Shown here: positions 8,106 through 16,790 of the stretch, in pieces | How positions within the stretch are numbered: position 1 is the first letter of the stretch | Layout of the letters: each line of letters begins with the position of its first letter | NCBI GenBank assembly: GCA_029778535.1 | Contig: JAKOQB010000187.1 | Span: 62,001 to 126,000, forward strand | Length of the DNA stretch: 64,000 nucleotides | Direction of reading: 5' to 3' | From: Pseudomonadota bacterium | GTDB taxonomy: Bacteria > Pseudomonadota > Gammaproteobacteria > Burkholderiales > Burkholderiaceae_F | Notes under the pieces: generated by a model | What the model was told of the DNA's origin: nothing | What the model saw: the letters and a program-made list of their open reading frames with translations, nothing else | Databases searched by the model: none | Made by a program: the position numbers and the translations under genes

Positions 8106-8584
8106 CGCGGCAACCTCGCGCCGGCGCTCGGGCCCGGCGTCTGCTCGAACGCGGCGGTCGGCGTGAACGACACCGCCACAAGCTGCTCGGGCACGAAATG
8201 GAAGTAGCAGCGCACGCCCTCCTCCGGGTACTTCAGCGCGCCGAGATGCGCGACCACGCTTTCGATTCGCTCGCGCGCGTATTCGCGATCCGCCGGCGTG
8301 GCCGGCCCGATATCGGCGCGCTCGGCCTTCAGCTGGATCGACCGGTGCGTCGCAGGCTCGGTGAAGATGGCGGCGATCGGGTGGCCCGCGCGCAGGTCGC
8401 GCAGAACGGTCGCCGCGAGTTGCTGGTCGACGTACAGCGTGATGCGCCTGCGATCGGCGCTCACGCGGCACGCCGCCGCCTTGAACAGCGACGGCATGTT
8501 GTTCGCGTCGCGCGACGCGATCGCGAGCGACGCGTGCGGCCGCGTGATGAACTCGGCGTGCGCTTCGTCGAGGGTATAGCTCAT
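8102..8584 (-). CDS. Pyridoxamine 5'-phosphate oxidase family protein
   Basis: 160 residues of FMN-binding split-barrel type: RPHASLAIASRDANNMPSLF, ITLYVDQQLAATVLRDLRAG, AIFTEPATHRSIQLK. Relatives reduce or oxidise small molecules with FMN or F420, or simply bind flavin or haem. ATG 8584 is chosen because alignment-like features begin right after it; upstream in-frame codons are low-complexity. The stop overlaps the start of the split-barrel/GAF fusion (ATGA), so the two are coupled and may interact. Confidence 0.8.
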   Translation of the reverse strand: MSYTLDEAHAEFITRPHASLAIASRDANNMPSLFKAAACRVSADRRRITLYVDQQLAATVLRDLRAGHPIAAIFTEPATHRSIQLKAERADIGPATPADREYARERIESVVAHLGALKYPEEGVRCYFHFVPEQLVAVSFTPTAAFEQTPGPSAGARLPR

Positions 8585-8761
8585 GGCCAGCCTCGCCCTG
8601 TCTCCCCGGGTCGGCAGCAGCGCGGCATCGTAGCGCGGCTCCCCCGCAGCGGCTACGGTCCCAGGTGCGTCGGGTCTGCGTAGAGATTCGTACGGGCGTC
8701 GGGTTCGGAGCGTCGGCACCGCGGCGATCTGTGAAATGATGCCGGCCGCTTTTCCCGAATC

Positions 8762-9649
8762 ATGGAACGCAGACCGCTCGACGCCACCGCGTTCGGCCTG
8801 ATGATCGTGCTCACGATGTCATGGGGCATGCAGCAGGTCGCGATCAAGCTCGCTCTGCCCGGCGTCTCGCCGGTGGCGCAGGCGGCGATCCGCTCGGCGG
8901 TCGCCACCGTGCTGCTGCTCGCGTGGGCGCGTGCACGCGCGATTCCGCTGTTCGGGCGCGATCGCACGCTACTGCCCGGGCTCGTGGCCGGACTGCTGTT
9001 CGCGGCCGAGTTCTTCCTGATCTACGTCGGGCTGAACCACACCGCCGCGTCGCGGATGGTTGTGTTCGTCTACCTCGCGCCGATCCTCACCGCGCTCGGG
9101 CTCGCCTGGCTCGTTCCCAGCGAGCGCCTCACAGGCGTGCAGTGGGCGGGCGTGCTGCTCGCGTTCGCGGGGCTGGCGCTGGCGTTCGCCGACGGCTTCG
9201 CCACGCAGGCGCGCAGCACGGTGATCGGCGACGCGTGCGGCGTTGCGGCCGCTGCGCTGTGGGCCGCGACGACCGTGCTGATCCGGGCCTCGCCGCTGGC
9301 GCCGGTGCGCGCGGAAAAGACGCTCTTTTACCAGCTCGCGGTGTCGGCGCTGCTGCTGGCGCTCGCGTCGCCCGCGATCGGCGAGCCAGGCGTGGTGCGG
9401 ATCGACGCGACGGTGTTCGCGAGCCTCGTGTTCCAGAGCGTCGTGGTCGCGTTCGCCAGTTACCTCGCCTGGTTCTGGCTGCTGACCCAGTACCTCGCGG
9501 CGCGGCTCGCGGTGTTCTCGTTCCTCGCGCCGCTGTTCGGCGTCGCGTTCGGCGTGTGGCTGCTCGGCGAAGCGCTGTCGCTGCGGTTTGTCCTCGCCGC
9601 GCTCGCGGTCGGCGCCGGCATCGCGCTGGTCAATCTGCGCCGCCGCTGA
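8762..9649 (+). CDS. EamA/DMT-family exporter
   Basis: 295 residues with ten predicted membrane helices in two EamA repeats, e.g. FGLMIVLTMSWGMQQVAIKL at the start and LFGVAFGVWLLGEALSLRF near the end. Drug/metabolite transporters export amino acids, metabolites or toxic compounds; substrate is unknown. It is divergent from the split-barrel genes and convergent with the AAA ATPase gene. Confidence 0.9.
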   Translation: MERRPLDATAFGLMIVLTMSWGMQQVAIKLALPGVSPVAQAAIRSAVATVLLLAWARARAIPLFGRDRTLLPGLVAGLLFAAEFFLIYVGLNHTAASRMVVFVYLAPILTALGLAWLVPSERLTGVQWAGVLLAFAGLALAFADGFATQARSTVIGDACGVAAAALWAATTVLIRASPLAPVRAEKTLFYQLAVSALLLALASPAIGEPGVVRIDATVFASLVFQSVVVAFASYLAWFWLLTQYLAARLAVFSFLAPLFGVAFGVWLLGEALSLRFVLAALAVGAGIALVNLRRR

Positions 9650-9729
9650 ACCGTTCGTTCAACATGCCCTCGCCGGCGCTTCGTCGGGGACCCCCCTCGT
9701 GAGCTGCGCTGCCTCCAGCGAGGGTCGAA

Positions 9730-10902
9730 TCAGGGCATCACGCGCCGCATATACTGATCGAACAGCGGGACGGTGAATCCGGTGTCGCCGTGCGCGGGGC
9801 TGTAGATCATGCCCTTGGCGATCAGTGCGGCGCGCACCGGCGCCATCGATTGCACTCGCGCACCCATCTGTTCCGCGATGTCGCCCGAACGATGCGGCCC
9901 AGGGCCCAGCTCGGCCATCGCGCGCAAGTATCTCTTCTCGGCCGGCGTGAGGCGATCGAAGCGGACGCGAAAGAAGCTCGCATCGAGCTCGGCGATCGCA
10001 AGCGTGGTCGCCGCATCGACGTCGCCGCGCGTGATCGGCGACGCCTGTGCGCAGGCCCAGCAATGTTTGCCCCATTCCTGCAGGAAATACGGATACGCCT
10101 GCGTTTGACGCAGGATTTCGGCCAGCGCGTCGTCCGTGTAATCGACTCCGTGCCGTTGCGCCGGCGCCTGCAGCGCGCGGCGCGCGGCGTCGGGCGACAG
10201 CGGACCGATCTCCGGAAACTCGAACAGCCGCTCAGCGTATGACTTGGCGCGACCGCTCTGTCCCACCAACTGCGGCAGGCCGGCACCTACCAGCGTCACG
10301 GGCAGCGACAACTGCGCGCAGCGATGCAATGCGGTGATCAGCGCGGCGAGCTGATCTTCCTCGACGTACTGCAATTCGTCGACGAACAGCACGAGCGCGG
10401 TCTTGCGCTCGCGCGCCGCCTCGGCCACGGTCGCGAGCAGGTCCGCAAGGTCACTCTGCAGGTCGCCGGTGTCGGCGACCCCGGGCTCCGTCCCGAGGTC
10501 GATGCCGAACTCGACATCCCCGAACTTCACCTTCATCGCGTCGACGAAACCGCCGAGCGTTCGCAGCGCGCGCTTGGCGAGATTGCCACCGGCGGCCACG
10601 CGGTCCAGCTTCAGCAGCGCGACGCGCAGCGGCGGCGCCAGCATCGCCGGCAACGAGCGCCGCTCGGGGGCCTCGATGAATATCGTCGTGAACCCTCGCC
10701 CGTCCGCGTCGTTGCGAATACGGTTCAGCAGCACCGTCTTGCCGACGCCGCGCAACCCGACCATCAGCAAGCTCTTTGCGGCCAACCCGGCTCGAATGCG
10801 GTCGAGCGCGACGGCAGCGCGCTCGAGCAACTCGTCGCGGCCCGCGAGTTCGGGCGGCGGCGAGCCGGCGCCCGGAGCGTAGGGATTGGCTCGGGGGTCC
10901 AT
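9730..10902 (-). CDS. AAA ATPase (archaeal/Orc1-like) with C-terminal winged helix
   Basis: 390 residues. Walker A GLRGVGKT (49-56), Walker B ALVLFVDELQ, and a sensor-1-like LVGAGLPQLVG place it in the STAND/archaeal-ATPase (AAA_16/ATPase_2) group. The C-terminal ~90 residues (RLTPAEKRYLRAMAEL, GDIAEQMG, MIYSPAHGDTGFTVPLF) read as a winged helix. Such solo ATPases occur as mobile or defence-associated genes as well as in transcription control; no partner gene is adjacent. The upstream leader is unusually A+T rich and no Shine-Dalgarno site is visible before ATG 10902, which suggests acquisition by transfer. Confidence 0.8.
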   Translation of the reverse strand: MDPRANPYAPGAGSPPPELAGRDELLERAAVALDRIRAGLAAKSLLMVGLRGVGKTVLLNRIRNDADGRGFTTIFIEAPERRSLPAMLAPPLRVALLKLDRVAAGGNLAKRALRTLGGFVDAMKVKFGDVEFGIDLGTEPGVADTGDLQSDLADLLATVAEAARERKTALVLFVDELQYVEEDQLAALITALHRCAQLSLPVTLVGAGLPQLVGQSGRAKSYAERLFEFPEIGPLSPDAARRALQAPAQRHGVDYTDDALAEILRQTQAYPYFLQEWGKHCWACAQASPITRGDVDAATTLAIAELDASFFRVRFDRLTPAEKRYLRAMAELGPGPHRSGDIAEQMGARVQSMAPVRAALIAKGMIYSPAHGDTGFTVPLFDQYMRRVMP

Positions 10903-10970
10903 GAGTATGATGATTTTATATCACGTTAGCTTGTTTCAATAAACTGTCCTAAGATCATTATAAACAATGG
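10903..10970 (-). promoter_or_regulatory. A+T-rich leader and probable promoter of the AAA ATPase gene
   Basis: A roughly 65-bp tract much richer in A+T than its surroundings precedes the ATPase start. Read on the minus strand it contains a consensus TATAAT (plus positions 10957-10962) and a second TATAAA (10914-10919). I see no convincing -35 element. Confidence 0.4.
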
Positions 10971-11010
10971 GCAGCGCCGACTCCGGATGCGGATCTTGCG
11001 CCGGGCGCGC

Positions 11011-13806
11011 TTACCGCCGCCGTTCCAGCGCTGCGGCGATGCGCTCGACGCGTTGGCGGTCGCGCGCGTCCGCCACCCCGGGCTGCGCGCACCATTCGAG
11101 CAGCACGTCGCCCGCCGAGCCGGCGTCGCTCGCGCCGCGCTTGAGGTGCTTGCGCAACTGCTTGACCTGCACCGCCAGCCGCTGCGGCTGCAGTTCGGCC
11201 GGACTGTCCAGGTGCAGCATCAGCTCGAGTTCGAGCAGCGCGTCGCGGCGCACGGCGGCGGCCTTGTCGAGCAGCGCGAGGTAGTCCTCGCGCACGTACT
11301 CCTCGTTCAGCGTCACCAGCGCCTGCGCGGCCGCGTCGCGGCGCGCGACGAGCTTGCCGTCTATGGCCGGCGCGATCGTCGCCGCCGCGGCCCAGCGCTC
11401 GCGCACGGATTCGATCGCGGCCAGGTCGGCGTTGTTCGCGATCACCAGCGCGTCGAGTTCGGCGCACAACTGCTCCTTCACGAGCAGCGCGTGCCACACC
11501 GCGGCTTCCTGCTTGTGTGCGCGCGCGGACAGCGCCGTCTCGACCTGCGCGCGCGCTGCGCGATAGCGCGCGTCGAGCGCGCCCGGAGGAGGGCCGTGCT
11601 GTTCGACCTCCTTCTTCCATTTCTCCTGCATCTCGTGGCGCGCGCGGCGCAGCTGCGTTTCGTCGCTGCCGCCCGAACTTGCAAGCTGCTCGAGCTGCTC
11701 GCACAGCACTTCGAACGCCCGCCGCTGCTCGTGCTTGCGCTGGTCGACTTCCTTGCGCACGTTCTTGCGCGCGTCGAATACCGCATTGCACGCGCTGCGG
11801 AACTGCTCCCACAGCTTCTGCTCGTCGCGCTGCGCGAGCGGCATCTGCTTGGCCTGCGCCTGCCAGCGCGTCTGCAGCTCCTTGACCTGCGACGGCGCCT
11901 CGCGTTGCAGCGCCTTCGCCGCCAGCGCCTCGGCGGCCGCGACCAGCGCCTGCCGTTCGGTCTTGGCCTGCTGGCGGTAGGCCGACAGCGCGTCGCGCAG
12001 CGGCGCCAGCGCGGCCCTCATCTTCGCGTCGAGCTTCTTCCACGCGCCGGGCTCCACGCTGCCGAGCGTGGCGCCGTGCCAGGTCGAATCGGTCGCGCGC
12101 AGCCAGCGCTCGATTGCGCGCGCATCAAGCGGCTCGGTGAGCAGCGTCGGCGCGTGCGCCTCGGCGGCAGCGATGAACTCCTCGCGCTGCTTGCGCGCCT
12201 GCTTGTGTTGCGTGGCCTGCTCGGCGAAGTGCCGCGCCGCCGGCGCATAGGCCTTCTCGCACGCGCCATCGAAGCGCTCCCACAGCGCCTTCGGCACGCC
12301 GGCGTACTGTTCGTCGAGTTGCTTCCACTCGGCGCGCAGCGCCTGTACCTCGCGCGCGAGCGCGGCCGGCGCCAGCGTCTTGCCCGCGAGCGCCTCGGCG
12401 CGCTCGATGAGCTGCATGCGCACGTTCTGCTGGCCGAACTTCTCCCAGCGTTCCAGTTCGACCAGTTGCTGCACGAGCCGGCTCAGGCGCTGCACCGTCG
12501 GCTTCGGCAGCGTGCCGGCGACGGCCTTGAACGCGCGCGTCTCGTCGAGCGCGGCGCGCGCGGCCTGCAACTGCCCCGCCGCGAGCGCCTGCTCGGCCGT
12601 GTGCAGCAGCGTGTGCAGTTGATGGCGTGCCACGCTTTCCTGCTGTTGCGCGGCGCGCACCTGCGCCAGCCGGCGCTGCTCGATCACCAGCAGCGCGGCC
12701 TCGAAGCGCCGCGTCAGTGCCGGCGTGCGCGCCGCGAGTTCCAGCGCCTGCCAGCGCGCCGGCAACTGCGCGTCGTCGATCGGCGTTCCTGCGGCAAGCT
12801 CCTCCGCTTCGAGCACCAGCGCCTCGGCGGCGGCCAGCTTCGGTGCCGCCTGCTCCCACTGCGCGATCCGCTTTTCCGCTTCGTCGAGCCTGGCGAGCGC
12901 GGGCGCGTCTTCGCAGCGCATCGCCTGCTCGCGCAGCGCGGCGAGCTCCTCGCGCAGTGCTGGCAGCGCCGACGGCGCGCTTGGCGCCTGCAGCGTCACC
13001 ATCCATTCGTTCACGCGCCGCTCGATCTGCACCTGCGCGCGGTACTCGTCCTGCTCGCGCGCGAAGCGCTGCTGCATCTGCTGGCCGATCGCTGTCCAGC
13101 GTTCGCTGCGCGCGGGATCGTCGGTCAAAGCGAGCGCCTTCCAGCGCCGGTCCAACTCTATCGCGGCGGTCAGGATGTGTCCCGGCTGCGCCGCCAGCGC
13201 CTGCGCCTGCGCGATCAGCGCATCGGCGGCGCCGGCCTTCGCTTCGCGCTCGCTGAGCGCATCGAGCCGCTGGCGCGCCAGCCGCGCCACGCCGCGGTCC
13301 TTGTCGCGCGCCGCCTCGTACAGCCGCCGCAGCGGCTCGGGCGCATGCACGCGCTCCGCGGCGGCCAGCCGCATCGGTGCGTGCGCGGCGTTGAGCGCGA
13401 TGTCGACCAGTACGTTCTCGTCGCCGATGCCGTCGAGTGCGCTGCGCCGGCGCGCTTCGTCCGGCGCGTGCAGCGCCACCTGCGCGCGGATCGCATCGCC
13501 GCAGTCGGGTGCGGTGAGCAGTGCCTGCACCGCGGCGCCGTCTTCGCTGGCCGCGAGCGCGCTGCCGAGCGACGCGGCGATCGCCGTGCGCACCTCGGCC
13601 GCGGTCTCCGACCGCCACGCGGCCGTCAGCGCGGCCAGATCGGTGCAGCGCGCGGCCGCCGCGCCGCGCACTTCAGGCGCCGGATCGGCGGCGAGCAGTT
13701 GCGCGAGCGCCGGTGAATCGGGCGGAAGCTCGGCCACGCCGCGCACGCGCTGCGCGGGCTCGGCGTGCTCGTGCAGCGGGGAACCGAACAGGATCTTGTT
13801 GAGCAC
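11011..13806 (-). CDS. Large DUF349 repeat protein
   Basis: 931 residues, cytoplasmic, Ala-rich and strongly helical. The N-terminal ~250 residues look like HEAT-type repeats (ADPAPEVRGAAAARCTDL). The rest carries several DUF349 repeats, helical units with Trp-containing cores such as RFDGACEKAYAPAARHFAEQ, LWEQFRSACNAVFDARK and KWKKEVEQHG. Proteins of this kind are widespread in beta- and gammaproteobacteria, and their role is not well established. No partner is apparent; it stands alone between the AAA ATPase and the LDH2-type dehydrogenase. Confidence 0.88.
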   Translation of the reverse strand: MLNKILFGSPLHEHAEPAQRVRGVAELPPDSPALAQLLAADPAPEVRGAAAARCTDLAALTAAWRSETAAEVRTAIAASLGSALAASEDGAAVQALLTAPDCGDAIRAQVALHAPDEARRRSALDGIGDENVLVDIALNAAHAPMRLAAAERVHAPEPLRRLYEAARDKDRGVARLARQRLDALSEREAKAGAADALIAQAQALAAQPGHILTAAIELDRRWKALALTDDPARSERWTAIGQQMQQRFAREQDEYRAQVQIERRVNEWMVTLQAPSAPSALPALREELAALREQAMRCEDAPALARLDEAEKRIAQWEQAAPKLAAAEALVLEAEELAAGTPIDDAQLPARWQALELAARTPALTRRFEAALLVIEQRRLAQVRAAQQQESVARHQLHTLLHTAEQALAAGQLQAARAALDETRAFKAVAGTLPKPTVQRLSRLVQQLVELERWEKFGQQNVRMQLIERAEALAGKTLAPAALAREVQALRAEWKQLDEQYAGVPKALWERFDGACEKAYAPAARHFAEQATQHKQARKQREEFIAAAEAHAPTLLTEPLDARAIERWLRATDSTWHGATLGSVEPGAWKKLDAKMRAALAPLRDALSAYRQQAKTERQALVAAAEALAAKALQREAPSQVKELQTRWQAQAKQMPLAQRDEQKLWEQFRSACNAVFDARKNVRKEVDQRKHEQRRAFEVLCEQLEQLASSGGSDETQLRRARHEMQEKWKKEVEQHGPPPGALDARYRAARAQVETALSARAHKQEAAVWHALLVKEQLCAELDALVIANNADLAAIESVRERWAAAATIAPAIDGKLVARRDAAAQALVTLNEEYVREDYLALLDKAAAVRRDALLELELMLHLDSPAELQPQRLAVQVKQLRKHLKRGASDAGSAGDVLLEWCAQPGVADARDRQRVERIAAALERRR

Positions 13807-13830
13807 GGCCGCGATGGTACCGAGTCGCGA

Positions 13831-14910
13831 TCAATCGAGTCCCGCCGCGGCGTTCACCGCGCGCGGATCGACCCCGAGCTTTGCGGCGGCGTCGAGGATC
13901 TCCCGCCACGTGGTCGCGTCTACCGGCACGCCGCGCGCGGTGCGCTGCGCGCGCGCCTCGCGCTCGGGCTCGCCGGCGATGCACACGCGGTCGAAGCCGG
14001 CGCGCGGCGGCGAAGCTCTGACCCAGTCGAGGAACGCCAGCGTCTCGCCCTCGAACGCCGTGCGCTCGGCCAGCCGCGCCGGATCGATCAGCACGCTCAG
14101 CATGCCGTTGAGCACGCGCCGCTTGCTCGTGTCGCCGGTGCGCTGCGTGGCGCCCGCGGCGAGCGCGCCGCCGAGCAGTTCGCACAGCACCGCCAGCCCC
14201 GAACCCTTGTGCAGCCCGAACGCGAGGATCGCGCCGAACGGCGGCACCACTGCGTACTTCGGCTCCTGCGTCGGCCGGCCGCGGTCGTCGAGCAGGGTGT
14301 CCGGCGGTGCCGGCTCGCCCTTGTTGTGCGCTACCCGCATCTTGCCCTGCGCCAGCACGCTGGTGGCGAAGTCGAGGATGACCGGTTCCCGTCCCGTCAG
14401 CGGCACGCCGGCGCAGAACGGATTGGTGCCGAAGCGCGCGTCCGAGCCCGCGAAGGGTGCCACGATCGCGCGCGAGATCACGTTGACGAAGTGCAGCGAC
14501 ACGAGTCCGGCCTGCGCGCACTGCTCGGCCCACGCGCCGATGCGGCCGAGGTGATGCGAATTGCCGAGCGCGACGATCGCGCTGCCCAGCTTGCGCGCGC
14601 GGGCGATGCCGAGCGCCATCGCCTCGCGGCCGATCACCTGGCCGAAGCCCGCACCGCCGTCGAGCCGCAGCAGCGCGCCGGCGTCGAGCACGGTCGTCAC
14701 GTGCGCGTTCGGGCGCAAGCCGCCCTCGCGGTACGCGTCGGCGTAGCGCGGCAGCATGCCGATGCCGTGCGAGTCGTGCCCGGTCAGGTTCGCTTCGATG
14801 AGGTTGTCGGCGACGGCATCGACCTCGTCCGCGCTGCTGCCGAAGCCGCGCGCGACGAGACGGATCGCGGCGTGCAGTCGGGCGAGGCCGATCGTGTGGT
14901 GCTGGTTCAT
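13831..14910 (-). CDS. Malate/L-lactate/ureidoglycolate dehydrogenase family (LDH2)
   Basis: 359 residues of the NAD(P)-dependent LDH2/MDH2 oxidoreductase family. The N-terminal signature TGHDSHGIGMLPRYADAYRE contains the catalytic His, and the GNSHHLGRIG and GLHKGSGLAVLCELLGG cofactor-loop patterns follow. Members oxidise 2-hydroxyacids such as lactate, malate, ureidoglycolate or sulfolactate. ATG 14910 fits family starts. The divergent neighbour is a dead Bug/TctC receptor gene, suggesting this enzyme once served a carboxylate uptake locus. Confidence 0.88.
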   Translation of the reverse strand: MNQHHTIGLARLHAAIRLVARGFGSSADEVDAVADNLIEANLTGHDSHGIGMLPRYADAYREGGLRPNAHVTTVLDAGALLRLDGGAGFGQVIGREAMALGIARARKLGSAIVALGNSHHLGRIGAWAEQCAQAGLVSLHFVNVISRAIVAPFAGSDARFGTNPFCAGVPLTGREPVILDFATSVLAQGKMRVAHNKGEPAPPDTLLDDRGRPTQEPKYAVVPPFGAILAFGLHKGSGLAVLCELLGGALAAGATQRTGDTSKRRVLNGMLSVLIDPARLAERTAFEGETLAFLDWVRASPPRAGFDRVCIAGEPEREARAQRTARGVPVDATTWREILDAAAKLGVDPRAVNAAAGLD

Positions 14911-14957
14911 CAGGTTCTTCTGCGCAGGCCGCAATCGTAGACTGGTCCGCAGGACCG

Positions 14958-15272
14958 ATGCGCCACGTTGTCCGGTTCGCACCCGGCGGCACCATCGGCT
15001 CGCACGCGATCAACGCCACGCTGTACCACAAGCACTCCTACGACCCGGTGACGAGCTTCGCGCCGATCGCCCCGTAGGCGACGCAGCCGATCGTCGCGCG
15101 GCTGTACACCGAGAGCGCGCGCATCGTGAAGACGCCGGGAATCCTGAGGCGCTTCACCGGCCTCGGACTCGATGCGAGCGGCCTGCCGCCGGCGCAACTC
15201 GCCGCGCTGGTCAGGGCCGACGTGCCCCGGCCGGGCAAGATCGTGAAGGAGAGCGGGGCGAAGGCGGATTGA
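14958..15272 (+). pseudogene. Relic of a Bug/TctC-family solute receptor gene
   Basis: One reading frame from ATG 14958 to TGA 15272 carries recognisable pieces of a tripartite-tricarboxylate (Bug) receptor. VVRFAPGGT recalls the start of the mature domain. It joins directly to SHAINATLYHKHSYDPVTSF, normally some 50 residues further on. An in-frame TAG follows, then the family's C-terminus (LRRFTGLGLDASG, and the ending KIVKESGAKAD). About two thirds of a normal ~320-residue protein is missing and there is no signal peptide. It is a deletion-ridden pseudogene. Confidence 0.8.
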
Positions 15273-15311
15273 CGCGGCGGCCTCGCGGCGCCGGATCGCG
15301 ATCCGCGGCGC

Positions 15312-16580
15312 TCAGCTCGGCACGATCCGCCACAGTTGCCCGGCATCCGTCAGCACGTACAGGTTGCCGTCCGGCCCCTGCACCAGCGAGCGGATGCGCG
15401 CCGACAGCGACGCGTTGACCGCGCTCGCGGTGGTCGTGGCGGTCGCCATCCCCGCGCCGTCGAGCGCAAGGATCTCGAGGCGCTGGCCGCCCATGATGCC
15501 GACCGCGAGGCGGCCGTCCCAGGCCTTCCACTGCGTGCCGCTGAGGAACACCGATGGCCCCGTGCCCTGCGAAACGCCGTTGTTGTTCCAGCTCGGCCGC
15601 AGCGCGTTCGGAAAGCGCGCGGTGTCGGTCATCGGCATCGTCGTCGGATCGCCGGCATAGCCGCAGTAGTTGTCGGCGCAGGTGAGGTTCGGGCGGTCCT
15701 TAGGGTCCCAGCCGCCGTTGCCGCCGGCCACGAGCGGCGTGACCTCGTCGGAGTGGTTCGGTCCGTGTTCCGAGATAAACGGCTGTCCGCTGCCGGGGCG
15801 GAACGCGATGCCCTGCACGTTGCGGTGGCCGTAGGTAAAGATGCGCGCATCGAACCCCGGCGGCGCGTTGTTGCCGGGCGCGGCCGCGCCGTCGCGCGTG
15901 ACGCGCAGCACCTTGCCGCCGAGCGGCGCGACCGGGCTTTGCGGCAGAGCCCCGTTATGGTTGTCGCCGGTCGTGACGTACAGGTACCGGTCGCCGGCTG
16001 CGACACCGAACCGGATCCGTCCGCCGCTGTGCGCGCCGGCGCCGCCGTGCGCGTTGCCGACGTCCTTGAACGCGATGTCGCTGACGATATCGGTGCGCTC
16101 GCCGACGCTCTGGAAATCCGCGCTTAACGTGAGCCGCACGACGCGATTGCGGCGCGGCGTGGCCGCGTTCGACGGCATATACACGTACACGTAGCGATTG
16201 CCGTTGCCGAAGTCCGGATCGACCGCGACCCCGTGCATGCCGCTCTGCCCTTCGCAGAAGAAGTCGCTCGCAACGAGCTGATTGCCCGCGGCGCCGAACA
16301 GGCGCGTGCGCGTGCCGCCGCGAACGATCGACAGGCCGCTGCACTTCTCCGTGATCAGCATCGAGCCGTCCGGCAGGAACGCCAGATCCCACGGTGAACT
16401 CAGGCCGCCGGGCACGGACATCACTTCGCGCGTCAACGTGGGCGCCGACGACGGTGACGGCGCGGGCGCAGGAGCAGGCGCCGGCGCTTGAGCCGCCGCG
16501 CTGCCGCCGCCGCAACCGACCAGCGATGCGCCGGCGCCCGCGGCCAGCGCGCACGAGAACAGCAGCGACAGGCATTTCAT
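15312..16580 (-). CDS. PQQ-type sugar dehydrogenase-like beta-propeller lipoprotein
   Basis: 422 residues. A lipoprotein signal (LLFSCALAAGAGASLVGC) is followed by a Pro/Ala linker and a soluble glucose/sorbosone dehydrogenase propeller: SSPWDLAFLPDGSMLITEK, MHGVAVDPDFGNGNRYVYVY, GDRYLYVTTGDNHNGALPQ, IFTYGHRNVQGIAF, EHGPNHSDEV. Catalytic His and Arg-type residues of the family are present, so PQQ-dependent sugar oxidation at the cell envelope is plausible but unproven. The start has a GAGGAG ribosome site. It is divergent from another propeller-type lipoprotein gene at 16791. Confidence 0.85.
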   Translation of the reverse strand: MKCLSLLFSCALAAGAGASLVGCGGGSAAAQAPAPAPAPAPSPSSAPTLTREVMSVPGGLSSPWDLAFLPDGSMLITEKCSGLSIVRGGTRTRLFGAAGNQLVASDFFCEGQSGMHGVAVDPDFGNGNRYVYVYMPSNAATPRRNRVVRLTLSADFQSVGERTDIVSDIAFKDVGNAHGGAGAHSGGRIRFGVAAGDRYLYVTTGDNHNGALPQSPVAPLGGKVLRVTRDGAAAPGNNAPPGFDARIFTYGHRNVQGIAFRPGSGQPFISEHGPNHSDEVTPLVAGGNGGWDPKDRPNLTCADNYCGYAGDPTTMPMTDTARFPNALRPSWNNNGVSQGTGPSVFLSGTQWKAWDGRLAVGIMGGQRLEILALDGAGMATATTTASAVNASLSARIRSLVQGPDGNLYVLTDAGQLWRIVPS

Positions 16581-16790
16581 CGATCGACTCCTCGGCCGCG
16601 GCCGCGACCAGCCCGAACGGCAGTCTAGGAGGCGGCCTCGCAGCGGGCACTCGGCCAGCCAGATTCGCCTCGACGCGGTAAACGCCGACACGCGATGGCC
16701 GCGGCCGGCGGCTAGTTCGTCCTGCCGAGCCGGGGAACACGAACCCGGCGTATCGTGCTCCGAGCTTGCGGACTCAGAGGGGAGACGGCG

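Noticed and set aside
10987..13716. Open plus-strand frame of 909 codons
   Set aside because: Antisense to the DUF349 gene; low-complexity Arg/Leu content and no recognisable domain.
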